Assembly: GCA_910583605.1 (NCBI GenBank)
Contig: CAJTXN010000020.1
Coordinates: 1-33,281 of the forward strand
Direction: 5' to 3'
Origin: an uncultured Lachnospiraceae bacterium
Lineage (GTDB): Bacteria; Bacillota; Clostridia; Lachnospirales; Lachnospiraceae
DNA: 33,281 nucleotides
Shown here: piece by piece, positions 24,294 through 30,833 of the stretch
How the letters are laid out: every line of letters starts with the position of its first letter
Numbering within the stretch: the stretch's first letter is position 1
The notes under the pieces: model-generated
The model's input: the letters and a program-made list of their open reading frames with translations, nothing else
Told to the model about the DNA's origin: nothing
The model's database searches: none
Made by a program: the position numbers and the translations under genes

Positions 24294-24341
24294 AGGCGAT
24301 TGTAAAAATTCGGATTGTTCAGTAGAATTTTTCAATCGCCT
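24294..24341 (+). terminator. Strong two-part hairpin upstream of the first WYL gene
   Basis: AGGCGATTG (24294-24302) pairs with CAATCGCCT (24333-24341), and AAAAATTC (24304-24311) with GAATTTTT (24325-24332), separated by one bulged T. The following bases are GCTTTATG, a poor T-run. It may end the zinc-ribbon transcript, or act as an attenuator or operator for the WYL genes; the WYL start is 22 bp downstream. Confidence 0.55.
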
Positions 24342-24363
24342 GCTTTATGTAAAGGAGATTTCA

Positions 24364-25638
24364 ATGGCATACCATGAACTGATTAAAAATTTTGAACGTA
24401 TCCGGGATTATATGCGGGAATTCTATTTATATGGTTTCAAAAGCCGGGAAGAATATGATAAAAAAAGTGCCCGCTCCTATGATAATGAGCGGCGGCGGAT
24501 TGAAAGCTATCTGGGAGACTATATGGGATTTCATCAGACCAATGCCGGAAAAAACGTATTTTTATCGATTGACAGCAGAAATTCTTTACATAATCCCCTC
24601 TACAAAGCCTTAAAAGCCAAAAGTTTTACGGACGGAGATATCACGCTGCACTTTATTCTGTTTGACATTCTGTACACACCGGACCTTTGGCTTTCCATTG
24701 ATGAAATCATAGATAAAATTGACACCGAATACCTGTGCGGTTTTTCCAATCCGATTCTCTTTGATAAATCCACCATCCGCAAGAAATTAAAAGAATATGT
24801 GGATTTAGGATTACTAACAACGCTGAAACAGGGACGGCAGCTGTTATACAGCCGTACCGGATACCCGGAACTATCTCCTTTCACTGATTTGCTGGAATTC
24901 TTCTCGGAAACGGCTCCCTGCGGAGTAATCGGCAGTTTCCTGTTGGATAAAACCGAAAACTCTTCGGAATATTTTTCTTTTAAACATCATTATATTACCC
25001 ATGCATTAGAAAGTGAAATCCTTTGTCAGTTATTTGAAGCAATCAGCGAAAAACGCTGTGTAACCATCACGAATTATTCCCGTCGTTCCAATTGTCACCG
25101 GGAATGGAAAGTGATTCCCCTTAAAATATTTATCAGTGTCCAAAGCGGGCGATGTTATCTCATGTCCTATAATCCGGCACTTCACCGTATGAAATCTTAC
25201 CGGCTGGACTATATTACCAAAGTACAGCTTCAGGAACTCTCCTATGGATTTGACCGTCTTCAGGAAATTCTCTGTCAGATTCAATCCCATATGTGGGGCA
25301 TTTCCTGTAGTGTATCCTGTGAGATTTCCAACGGAAACCAAAGAAAAAAAGGATATCGTCTGGAACATGTGGAATTTACCCTTCACATTGAATCCAATGA
25401 AGAATACATATATCAGAGATTGGAACGTGAAAAACGATGCGGCACTGTAGAACGTCTGGATGACCATACCTGCCGCTTTACCGCAGATGTCTTTGACACC
25501 AGTGAAATGATTCCCTGGATTCGTACATTTATATGCCGTATAACATCCATGGATTTCTCCAACCGCACCATTGAAAATCAATTCCGGCAGGACCTGGAAG
25601 AAATGTACCGGCTCTATCATATCGGAGGTGACTGTTAA
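24364..25638 (+). CDS. WYL-domain regulator, first of a tandem pair
   Basis: A 424-residue protein. The N-terminal 70 residues form a charged helical region (IRDYMREFYLYGFKSREEYD). About 95-165 is a winged-helix part (LWLSIDEIIDKIDTEYL, KSTIRKKLKEYVDLGLLTTL). About 215-300 is a WYL domain (AISEKRCVTITNYSRRSN, then GRCYLMSYNPALHRMKSYRL), in which the WYL triplet itself reads CYL. The C-terminal part resembles a WCX region. WYL domains sense ligands, including nucleic acids, and control defence, DNA-damage and RNA-repair operons. It overlaps the second WYL gene by one base (TAATG). The start follows AAAGGAG. Function in the RtcB locus is inferred from context. Confidence 0.8.
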   Translation: MAYHELIKNFERIRDYMREFYLYGFKSREEYDKKSARSYDNERRRIESYLGDYMGFHQTNAGKNVFLSIDSRNSLHNPLYKALKAKSFTDGDITLHFILFDILYTPDLWLSIDEIIDKIDTEYLCGFSNPILFDKSTIRKKLKEYVDLGLLTTLKQGRQLLYSRTGYPELSPFTDLLEFFSETAPCGVIGSFLLDKTENSSEYFSFKHHYITHALESEILCQLFEAISEKRCVTITNYSRRSNCHREWKVIPLKIFISVQSGRCYLMSYNPALHRMKSYRLDYITKVQLQELSYGFDRLQEILCQIQSHMWGISCSVSCEISNGNQRKKGYRLEHVEFTLHIESNEEYIYQRLEREKRCGTVERLDDHTCRFTADVFDTSEMIPWIRTFICRITSMDFSNRTIENQFRQDLEEMYRLYHIGGDC

Positions 25639-26564
25639 TGCTGTTTCATGAAATATATAGCTGCTACTACAATGCAGTGGCCAAAATACTGTCTTCTGCC
25701 GTCAGCGGAACCTTAACGGAAGTCCAAATGAAAGAAATCATTACCCAAAATACATTTTCGGAAAGCTTCCTTACTATTTTGCCGGCACTGGAACAGGAGC
25801 GGTGGCAGCTTTTGGACCATTCCCTGCATACCCCGTTAAAACATGCCCCTACGCTTCCGCTTACCACACTGGAACTGCGCTGGCTGAAAGCTGTCAGTCT
25901 GGATTCACGTATCCGGCTGTTTCAACGGGAATATAAAATTCTGCAGGAGTTGGCGGCATCCGATATACCACCGTTGTTTACTCCGTCAGATTATGTAATT
26001 TTCGATAAATATGAAGACGGAGATTCTTACAGTGAGGAACATTATATCAATATATTCCATACCATTTTAACCGCCCTTCGAACCCACAAAAAAATCAAAG
26101 TCTGCTATTTTGGAAAAAAAGGCACACACCGGACCTTTTCCTGCTCCCCTTTCCGGTTAGAATATTCGGAAAAAGATGATAAATTCCGACTACTGATTGA
26201 CGGATGCCGGTTTACGGATATCATCAATGTAGGCCGCATAGAATCCTGTGAAATTCTTATGGAAGCGGCAGATATACGAAATCATATCTCCAAAAACAAT
26301 TCCAATCACTTTGTATTGGAACTGGATGACAGGCGGAATGCCCTGGAACGTGTTATGATGCATTTTGCCCATTTTGAAAAAGAAGCAGAACGCCTGTCTG
26401 ACAATCATTATCGAATCAAAATCCATTATAACCGGGAAGATGAAACCGAATTAGTCATTCGTGTTCTGTCTTTCGGACCCCTCATCAAAGTAATTGAACC
26501 GGAATCTTTTATCAATTTAATAAAAGAACGGCTTATCCTGCAGAAAAGTTGCGGACCAAAATAA
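25638..26564 (+). CDS. WYL-domain protein, second of a tandem pair
   Basis: A 308-residue protein, translationally coupled to the preceding WYL gene. It carries a WYL domain in the second half (about 140-215: TALRTHKKIKVCYFGKKGTH, FRLEYSEKDDKFRLLIDGCR, FTDIINVGRIESCEI) and a C-terminal WCX-like part ending in RVLSFGPLIKVIEPESFINL, the usual ending of YafY/PafBC-type proteins. The N-terminus does not show a clear helix-turn-helix. Together with the first protein it may act as a heterodimer, in the way PafB and PafC do. Its stop codon lies inside the terminator hairpin. Confidence 0.8.
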   Translation: MLFHEIYSCYYNAVAKILSSAVSGTLTEVQMKEIITQNTFSESFLTILPALEQERWQLLDHSLHTPLKHAPTLPLTTLELRWLKAVSLDSRIRLFQREYKILQELAASDIPPLFTPSDYVIFDKYEDGDSYSEEHYINIFHTILTALRTHKKIKVCYFGKKGTHRTFSCSPFRLEYSEKDDKFRLLIDGCRFTDIINVGRIESCEILMEAADIRNHISKNNSNHFVLELDDRRNALERVMMHFAHFEKEAERLSDNHYRIKIHYNREDETELVIRVLSFGPLIKVIEPESFINLIKERLILQKSCGPK

Positions 26565-26582
26565 GAGTTCGCAACTTTTTTT
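26544..26582 (+). terminator. Rho-independent terminator of the WYL pair
   Basis: AAAAGTTGCG (26544-26553) pairs perfectly with CGCAACTTTT (26570-26579), and T's run to 26582. The loop contains the stop codon of the second WYL gene. It separates the WYL transcript from the RNA/slipin/RtcB unit. Confidence 0.85.
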
Positions 26583-26606
26583 CCGTGATTCTTCCAGCAT
26601 TTTCCA

Positions 26607-26659
26607 TTACAATATCCCTTGTAAAACAGTTGGTGAATCAATCCCAATGGATTTCACCA
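26607..26659 (+). promoter_or_regulatory. Two inverted repeats ahead of the tRNA-like RNA
   Basis: TTACAA (26607-26612), 6-bp centre, TTGTAA (26619-26624) is a perfect inverted repeat. TGGTGAATC (26631-26639) and GATTTCACCA (26650-26659) form a second one with one extra base. They lie in the only place available for the promoter of the tRNA-like RNA and slipin unit. I see no convincing sigma-A hexamers, so an activated promoter is possible. Confidence 0.4.
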
Positions 26660-26664
26660 TAGTG

Positions 26665-26730
26665 CATCCGGTAATACCAAAGTGTATGCTAAAGCTTTTT
26701 ACATCGCAGGTTCGAATCCTGCCCGGATTT
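26665..26730 (+). ncRNA. tRNA-like RNA without a normal anticodon arm
   Basis: The sequence folds as a tRNA. Acceptor strands are CATCCGG (26665-26671) and CCGGATT (26723-26729), six pairs plus one end mismatch. T and A follow at the U8/A9 positions (26672-26673). A D-like arm is ATAC/GTAT with a 6-base loop (26674-26687). The T arm is perfect: GCAGG, loop TTCGAAT, CCTGC (26706-26722). Between them only 18 bases remain, against 23 or more in a normal tRNA. They contain TAAA-GCTT-TTTA (26690-26701), a 4-bp hairpin with a 4-base loop, so no anticodon loop can form. The D loop lacks GG and no CCA is encoded. Bacterial Y RNAs (YrlA) mimic tRNA in this way and are found next to rtcB; that comparison is from known biology, and no Ro60 gene is in the window. 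A decayed tRNA gene is the alternative. Confidence 0.7.
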
Positions 26731-27020
26731 TCCTTCCGGCCAAGTGGTTTTGGTTTAGGCTTTATGCCATTGTGTTAGGGACACAATCAAAATTAAAACA
26801 GCCATTTTCCGGTTACACAATGTCAGATATCAAATGCCCTGCATTTCATATCTGCTTTGAAGTAACAATGCAGCAAATGCCCTGTCCGAAAAGGATACCG
26901 TTTTATTCCTTCATAAGCCAGAGCAATGCTTCCGCTTATGCCGCGGTAAAACTAAATTTATCGGCCGCATTTCCTGCATGGAAAAAGGCATCATCAACAG
27001 TTTAAAATTACTTATTATAC
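26731..27020 (+). ncRNA. Structured untranslated leader between the tRNA-like RNA and slipin
   Basis: No credible gene is seen here, but several hairpins are. ATTGTGT (26769-26775) pairs with ACACAAT (26781-26787), and a second ACACAAT (26815-26821) offers an alternative partner. CAGATAT (26824-26830) pairs with ATATCTG (26848-26854), with AAATGC/GCATTT inside and a C-C mismatch between, a 13-pair hairpin with loop CCT. CAAATGCCCTG occurs twice (26831-26841, 26874-26884). CATAAGC pairs with GCTTATG (stem ends at 26912 and 26941). It may be the rest of one long RNA with the tRNA-like part or the slipin 5' UTR. Confidence 0.5.
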
Positions 27021-27035
27021 AAGGAGGTTTTACAT

Positions 27036-28142
27036 ATGAAAACAATAATCACTGAAAATCAAAGAGGACTTCTCTTTCATAACGGAAGATTTGTAAAATT
27101 ATTAAATGCCGGTAAATACCATGTCTTTGGTGAAAAACAGATAGAATTGGTATCCCTAAATCAACCGCTTGCTTCCGAAATTGCTTCATTAGATGTACTG
27201 CTTAAAAATTCTGCCGTCGCTGCAGATACCACGGTGATTGATGTGCCGGATGAAGAACTGGTACTCCACTTTGTAAACGGCAAATTTACGGAAGCACTGA
27301 CAGCCGGAACATATGCGTTTTGGTCCGTTTATGATAAACATACCTTTACACGAATCAAAATGACGGAACCGGAATCAGCCGCCGAAGTACCGCAATTTAT
27401 GTTCACACGGATTCCTACGCACCTGTATACCAAAGTTGAAGTGGCCGAATATATGAAAGCCCGTCTTTACTATAATAAACATCTGGTTCGTCTGCTGGAT
27501 TCCGGTATCTATTACTTTTGGCAATACAAAACGAAAGTAAATGCCGATTACGTGGATACACGTTTAACCCGGCTTACCATTACCGGTCAGGAAATCCTGT
27601 CCAAAGATAAAGTATGCCTTCGAATCAATTTCATCTGCAATTATAAAATAACGGATTACACAAAAGTTTTGACCGAAATTGACGATTATGAGGAACAGTT
27701 GCATTTAGCGGCACAACTTGCACTCCGTGAATACATAGGCAGACATACCATTGATGAAATACTGGAAAATAAAGACGAAATCTCTGAACAGGTATTCGAA
27801 AAACTGAAACAAAAAGCCAGAGAATTTTATGTAGACATCATGGATGCCGGAATCCGGGATATTATTCTTCCGGGAGAAATCCGTGAAATCATGAATTCCG
27901 TACTGATTGCCGAAAAACGGGCCCAGGCCAATGTCATCACCCGCAGAGAAGAGGTAGCCTCTACCCGCTCCCTGTTAAACACCGCAAAACTGATGGAGGA
28001 AAACCGGACACTGTACAAATTAAAAGAACTGGAATATCTGGAAAGAATCTGCGAAAATGTGGGAAATATATCGGTGAATGGGAATGCGGATTTGCTGTCA
28101 CAGCTTAATACGATTATGCGGGGCGGAAATGCTGCCGGTTGA
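27036..28142 (+). CDS. SPFH/Band-7 (slipin-like) protein
   Basis: A 368-residue slipin-type protein. The N-terminus (ITENQRGLLFHNGRFVKLLN, AGKYHVFG) and a repeat of the same pattern at about 85-100 and 140-160 (YYNKHLVRLLDSGIYYFWQY) are typical of this group. The SPFH core follows (LTITGQEILSKDKVCLRINF, YKITDYTKVLTEIDDYEEQL, LREYIGRHTIDEILENKDEI), then an alpha-helical region with IMNSVLIAEKRAQANVITRR. There is no transmembrane helix, unlike stomatin, so it may be a soluble ring or scaffold. Slipins of this kind occur next to RtcB in RNA-repair operons. AGGAGG precedes the ATG. It is followed by a 650-bp gap with two palindromic elements before rtcB. Confidence 0.82.
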   Translation: MKTIITENQRGLLFHNGRFVKLLNAGKYHVFGEKQIELVSLNQPLASEIASLDVLLKNSAVAADTTVIDVPDEELVLHFVNGKFTEALTAGTYAFWSVYDKHTFTRIKMTEPESAAEVPQFMFTRIPTHLYTKVEVAEYMKARLYYNKHLVRLLDSGIYYFWQYKTKVNADYVDTRLTRLTITGQEILSKDKVCLRINFICNYKITDYTKVLTEIDDYEEQLHLAAQLALREYIGRHTIDEILENKDEISEQVFEKLKQKAREFYVDIMDAGIRDIILPGEIREIMNSVLIAEKRAQANVITRREEVASTRSLLNTAKLMEENRTLYKLKELEYLERICENVGNISVNGNADLLSQLNTIMRGGNAAG

Positions 28143-28147
28143 TTTAT

Positions 28148-28408
28148 TTTGGCAAAAGGGACGCTGCCGGAGCGGGGGAACGGGGCCGATGGCGTTTCGT
28201 GCTTCGAAACAAGAACTTCTAAGGGAATAACGGAAATGTTTCGAAGGCAGACGGAACCGCCCATAATTCGCCCTCCGTGGCTCACTATGGGCTTAAACGG
28301 ACGTCCATGTCCGTTTATTCCTGGATTTCTCGGTTATTCCCTAAGAAGTTCTAAGTTTCTGCGCAAGGCACGCCATCGGCCCCGTTCCCCCGCTCCGGCA
28401 GCTGTTTC
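28148..28408 (-). repeat. Large palindromic element, copy 1
   Basis: The outer arms (28163-28195 and 28370-28402) are 33-bp perfect inverse complements. Inside, AGAACTTCTAAGGGAATAAC (28212-28231) pairs with 28333-28352 with a single mismatch at base 10. The apex has a 9-bp hairpin (28294-28302 with 28309-28317). The reverse complement of its core is clearly homologous to copy 2 downstream, so the two lie in opposite orientation. No ORF of note lies inside. Its outer edge (TTTTGGC...GGGACGC) also matches the far edge of copy 2. Confidence 0.85.
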
Positions 28409-28492
28409 CCAGCTGATATGTTGTTTAACCGCAACAAATTTAAACTTATTATATTGATTATAAAGTTAATACAAAAAAGTTTTTTGCTGCCG
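28409..28492. other. Spacer between the two palindromic elements
   Basis: An AT-rich 80-bp spacer with no gene. It contains short self-complementary words (CAGCTG twice, GTTTAA/TTTAAAC) but no clear promoter or terminator. Confidence 0.4.
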
Positions 28493-28758
28493 ATGCACAG
28501 CCGCCGAAAGGCACCGGAGTTGCCCGGTCTGGGGACATTGCGTAGAAGTTTAGAACTTCTTAAGGAATAACTTCACCCCCCCAGCAATAAGCGGGCATGG
28601 ACGCCCGGTTAAGCTGCTGTTGAGGCACGGAAGGCGAATCAGCGGCGGTTGCGTCCGCCTTCGATACCCCCCGGTTATTCCTTTAGAAGTTCTTAACTTC
28701 GCAGCACCGTCCCCAGGCCGGGCAACTCCGGTGCCTTTCGGCGGCGTCCCTTCGCCAA
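28493..28758 (+). repeat. Large palindromic element, copy 2
   Basis: The outer arms (28500-28536 and 28709-28745) are 37-bp inverse complements with one T/G position (28528) that would be a G-U pair in RNA. The inner stem AGAACTTCTTAAGGAATAAC (28552-28571) pairs with 28674-28693, again with a single mismatch at base 10. The apical hairpin CGGGC-ATGGAC-GCCCG (28592-28607) keeps the loop ATGGAC of copy 1 while its stem bases differ. The outer arms of the two copies have different sequence, yet each is self-complementary. It ends about 35 bp before the rtcB start. Confidence 0.85.
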
Positions 28759-28794
28759 AAATTTATTTCAAACCATATAAAGGAGGACAACACC

Positions 28795-30018
28795 ATGAAT
28801 ACTATCAACGGAACTTATGCATCCGCAACCGTTTTTACAAATATTATCGAAGACAGCGCCATTTCCCAAATTGAGCAGTTATGCAGCCAGCCCTTTGTGA
28901 AAGGCTGCCAGATTCGGATTATGCCGGATGTCCATACCGGAAACGGCTGTGTTATCGGATTTACTGCCAACCTTGGGGATATGGTAATTCCCAACATTGT
29001 GGGAGTGGATATCGGATGCGGTATGCTGACGATTGAGCTTGGTAAAGAAACCATTGATTTTAAAAGACTGGATGAGATTATCCGCACTTACATACCAAGC
29101 GGAAAACATGTTCATCCCGGAAGAATTGTGCGATTTCCGGAATTACAGGACTTATCCTGCTATCGGGCATTAAAGGATACCAAGCGTATTCAGCGCAGCA
29201 TCGGTACCTTAGGCGGCGGTAATCATTTTATTGAGGTGGACAAAGATGAGGATGGAAACCAGTATTTAGTGATTCATACCGGAAGCCGGAATCTTGGTAA
29301 ACAGATTGCGGAATACCATCAGAATATGGCATATGATATTCTTCGCGGAAAAGACACCCTTTTTCAGGAGCAGAATCGTATCATTGCAGAATATAAGGCG
29401 GCAGGAAGAAAAAATGAAATTCAGGCAGCGATTAAAGAATTAAAATCTCAGTTTGAAGCAAAAGATATTGATATTCCAAAGGAACTATGCTATCTCACCG
29501 GTACATACAGAGAAAATTATCTGGCGGATATGAAAATATGCCAGCGTTTTGCAGCTTTAAACCGATTTACGATTGCGGACATTATTCTGAAACAATTGCG
29601 GAACAAAGAGCTGTGGGATTTCCCATATTTTGAGACTGTCCATAACTATATTGACCATGACAGCAATATCGTACGAAAAGGAGCCGTCTCTGCCAAAAAA
29701 GGAGAAATGCTCTTAATTCCTATCAACATGCGGGACGGAAGTCTGATTTGCATCGGAAAGGGAAATGAAGACTGGAACTGCTCTGCTCCCCATGGAGCCG
29801 GACGGTTGTACAGCCGTTCTGCCGCTAAGGAAAACTTTACAATAGAAGAATTTGAAAAGGCTATGGAGGGTATTTATACTACTTCCGTTCATGCTTCCAC
29901 TTTAGATGAATGTCCAATGGCATATAAAAACATGGACGATATTGTGAACAATATCACTCCAACCGCAGATATTATAAAAATCATTAAGCCTGTCTACAAC
30001 TTTAAAGCAGGAGAATAG
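28795..30018 (+). CDS. rtcB: RtcB family RNA ligase
   Basis: A 407-residue RtcB ligase, which joins a 2',3'-cyclic phosphate or 3'-phosphate end to a 5'-OH RNA end using GTP and Mn. Metal-site residues are visible: D72 and C75 in VDIGCGM, H144 in GTLGGGNHFIEVD, H161 in VIHTGSRNLG. The guanylylated His is H333 in APHGAGRLYSRSAA. PDVHTGNGCVIGFTANLG (44-61) and HNYIDHD (283-289) are further conserved motifs. The length fits the shorter bacterial RtcB branch (RtcB2-like). The ATG follows AAAGGAGG. It sits in an operon-like row with slipin upstream and RlaP downstream, which fits repair of ribotoxin-cleaved RNA, for example tRNA. Confidence 0.93.
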   Translation: MNTINGTYASATVFTNIIEDSAISQIEQLCSQPFVKGCQIRIMPDVHTGNGCVIGFTANLGDMVIPNIVGVDIGCGMLTIELGKETIDFKRLDEIIRTYIPSGKHVHPGRIVRFPELQDLSCYRALKDTKRIQRSIGTLGGGNHFIEVDKDEDGNQYLVIHTGSRNLGKQIAEYHQNMAYDILRGKDTLFQEQNRIIAEYKAAGRKNEIQAAIKELKSQFEAKDIDIPKELCYLTGTYRENYLADMKICQRFAALNRFTIADIILKQLRNKELWDFPYFETVHNYIDHDSNIVRKGAVSAKKGEMLLIPINMRDGSLICIGKGNEDWNCSAPHGAGRLYSRSAAKENFTIEEFEKAMEGIYTTSVHASTLDECPMAYKNMDDIVNNITPTADIIKIIKPVYNFKAGE

Positions 30019-30034
30019 AAAGAAGGTGCTTCCA

Positions 30035-30805
30035 TTGCAGCAAATCATTCAGGAAAAAATAAGAGAAATTGAAAAACAAGAGCAAGTAAAAATCATTTAT
30101 GCCATAGAGTCCGGCAGCCGTGCCTGGGGATTTGCCTCTCCCGACAGTGATTATGATGTCCGGTTTATTTATGTCCGTCGACCGGATTTTTACCTGAAAT
30201 TAGAAAGAACCAGAGATGTAATCGAATGGCAGTTAGATGAAACTTTAGATATTAACGGCTGGGATTTGCAAAAGGCGCTGCGTCTGCTGAAGGCATCCAA
30301 TCCTACATTATTCGAATGGGCAAATTCTCCGATTGTGTATGGATATACAGAGGAATGGAATATTTTAAAGCCGGTACTGAATCATTATTTTTCTCCCAGG
30401 GCCGGATTCCATCACTATCTGAATACTGCAATCAGTAACTACAGAGCTTGCCTGAAGGGAGATATGGTGCGCTTAAAAAAATATTTCTATGTGATTCGTC
30501 CCCTTCTTGCCTGCAAATGGATTTTAGACAGAAATTCACCTCCGCCTGTGTTATTTCATACTCTGGCGGAGGCCGAACTGGAGTCGGAATTAAAACCGGT
30601 AATCGATGAACTGCTGGATATGAAAATAAATTCACCGGAAGTGAAACTTTGTCCGCGAATTGATATTTTAAACCAATATATTGACAGGAATTTAAAAGAG
30701 CTTCCCGATAAAATCCACTCTCTGCCACGGGAAACCCCTGCCGGTTATAACGAATTAAACCGGATGTTCCTGTCAATAATCAACAGTATAGTACAAAATT
30801 CCTAA
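30035..30805 (+). CDS. RlaP-type nucleotidyltransferase (YcgL-like)
   Basis: A 256-residue polymerase-beta-fold nucleotidyltransferase of the group described as RNA-repair partner of RtcB (RlaP, DUF2154-independent; YcgL-like). The active-site motif, numbered from the GTG at 30026, is ESGSRAWGFASPDSDYDVRF with G30, S31, D42 and D44 (minus 3 from the start used here). The later part is helical, with SPRAGFHHYLNTAISNYRAC and GDMVRLKKYFYVIRPLLACK. A TTG at 30035 is preferred because AGAAGG lies 8 bases before it and directly abuts the GTG. The gene starts 16 bp after the rtcB stop. A likely role is adding nucleotides to damaged RNA ends before or after ligation; this is inferred. Confidence 0.82.
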   Translation: MQQIIQEKIREIEKQEQVKIIYAIESGSRAWGFASPDSDYDVRFIYVRRPDFYLKLERTRDVIEWQLDETLDINGWDLQKALRLLKASNPTLFEWANSPIVYGYTEEWNILKPVLNHYFSPRAGFHHYLNTAISNYRACLKGDMVRLKKYFYVIRPLLACKWILDRNSPPPVLFHTLAEAELESELKPVIDELLDMKINSPEVKLCPRIDILNQYIDRNLKELPDKIHSLPRETPAGYNELNRMFLSIINSIVQNS

Positions 30806-30833
30806 ACCACTCCGATATCTGTCTTTGGAATTT

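Noticed and set aside
25030..25620. 196-codon minus-strand frame opposite the first WYL gene
   Set aside because: Antisense shadow of a gene with a clear WYL domain and ribosome site.
26665..26730. Ordinary functional tRNA gene
   Set aside because: Only 18 bases lie between the D-like and T arms, so there is no anticodon arm; the D loop has no GG and no CCA is encoded.
26740..27000. Sigma-54 promoter of the kind used for rtcBA in enterobacteria
   Set aside because: GG and GC are found near 26962 but with a spacing one base too long, and no RtcR-type activator gene is present.
26682..27005. 107-codon open frame across the tRNA-like RNA and leader
   Set aside because: It begins with GTG inside the tRNA-like fold, has no ribosome site and no family-like sequence; the hairpins explain the region better.
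28149..28457. Open frames in the palindromic elements (also 28620-28874)
   Set aside because: They are by-products of GC-rich inverted repeats, start without ribosome sites, and one overlaps the start of rtcB.
28148..28758. CRISPR array or insertion sequence
   Set aside because: There are only two copies in inverted orientation, no spacers of regular size, and no transposase frame inside.
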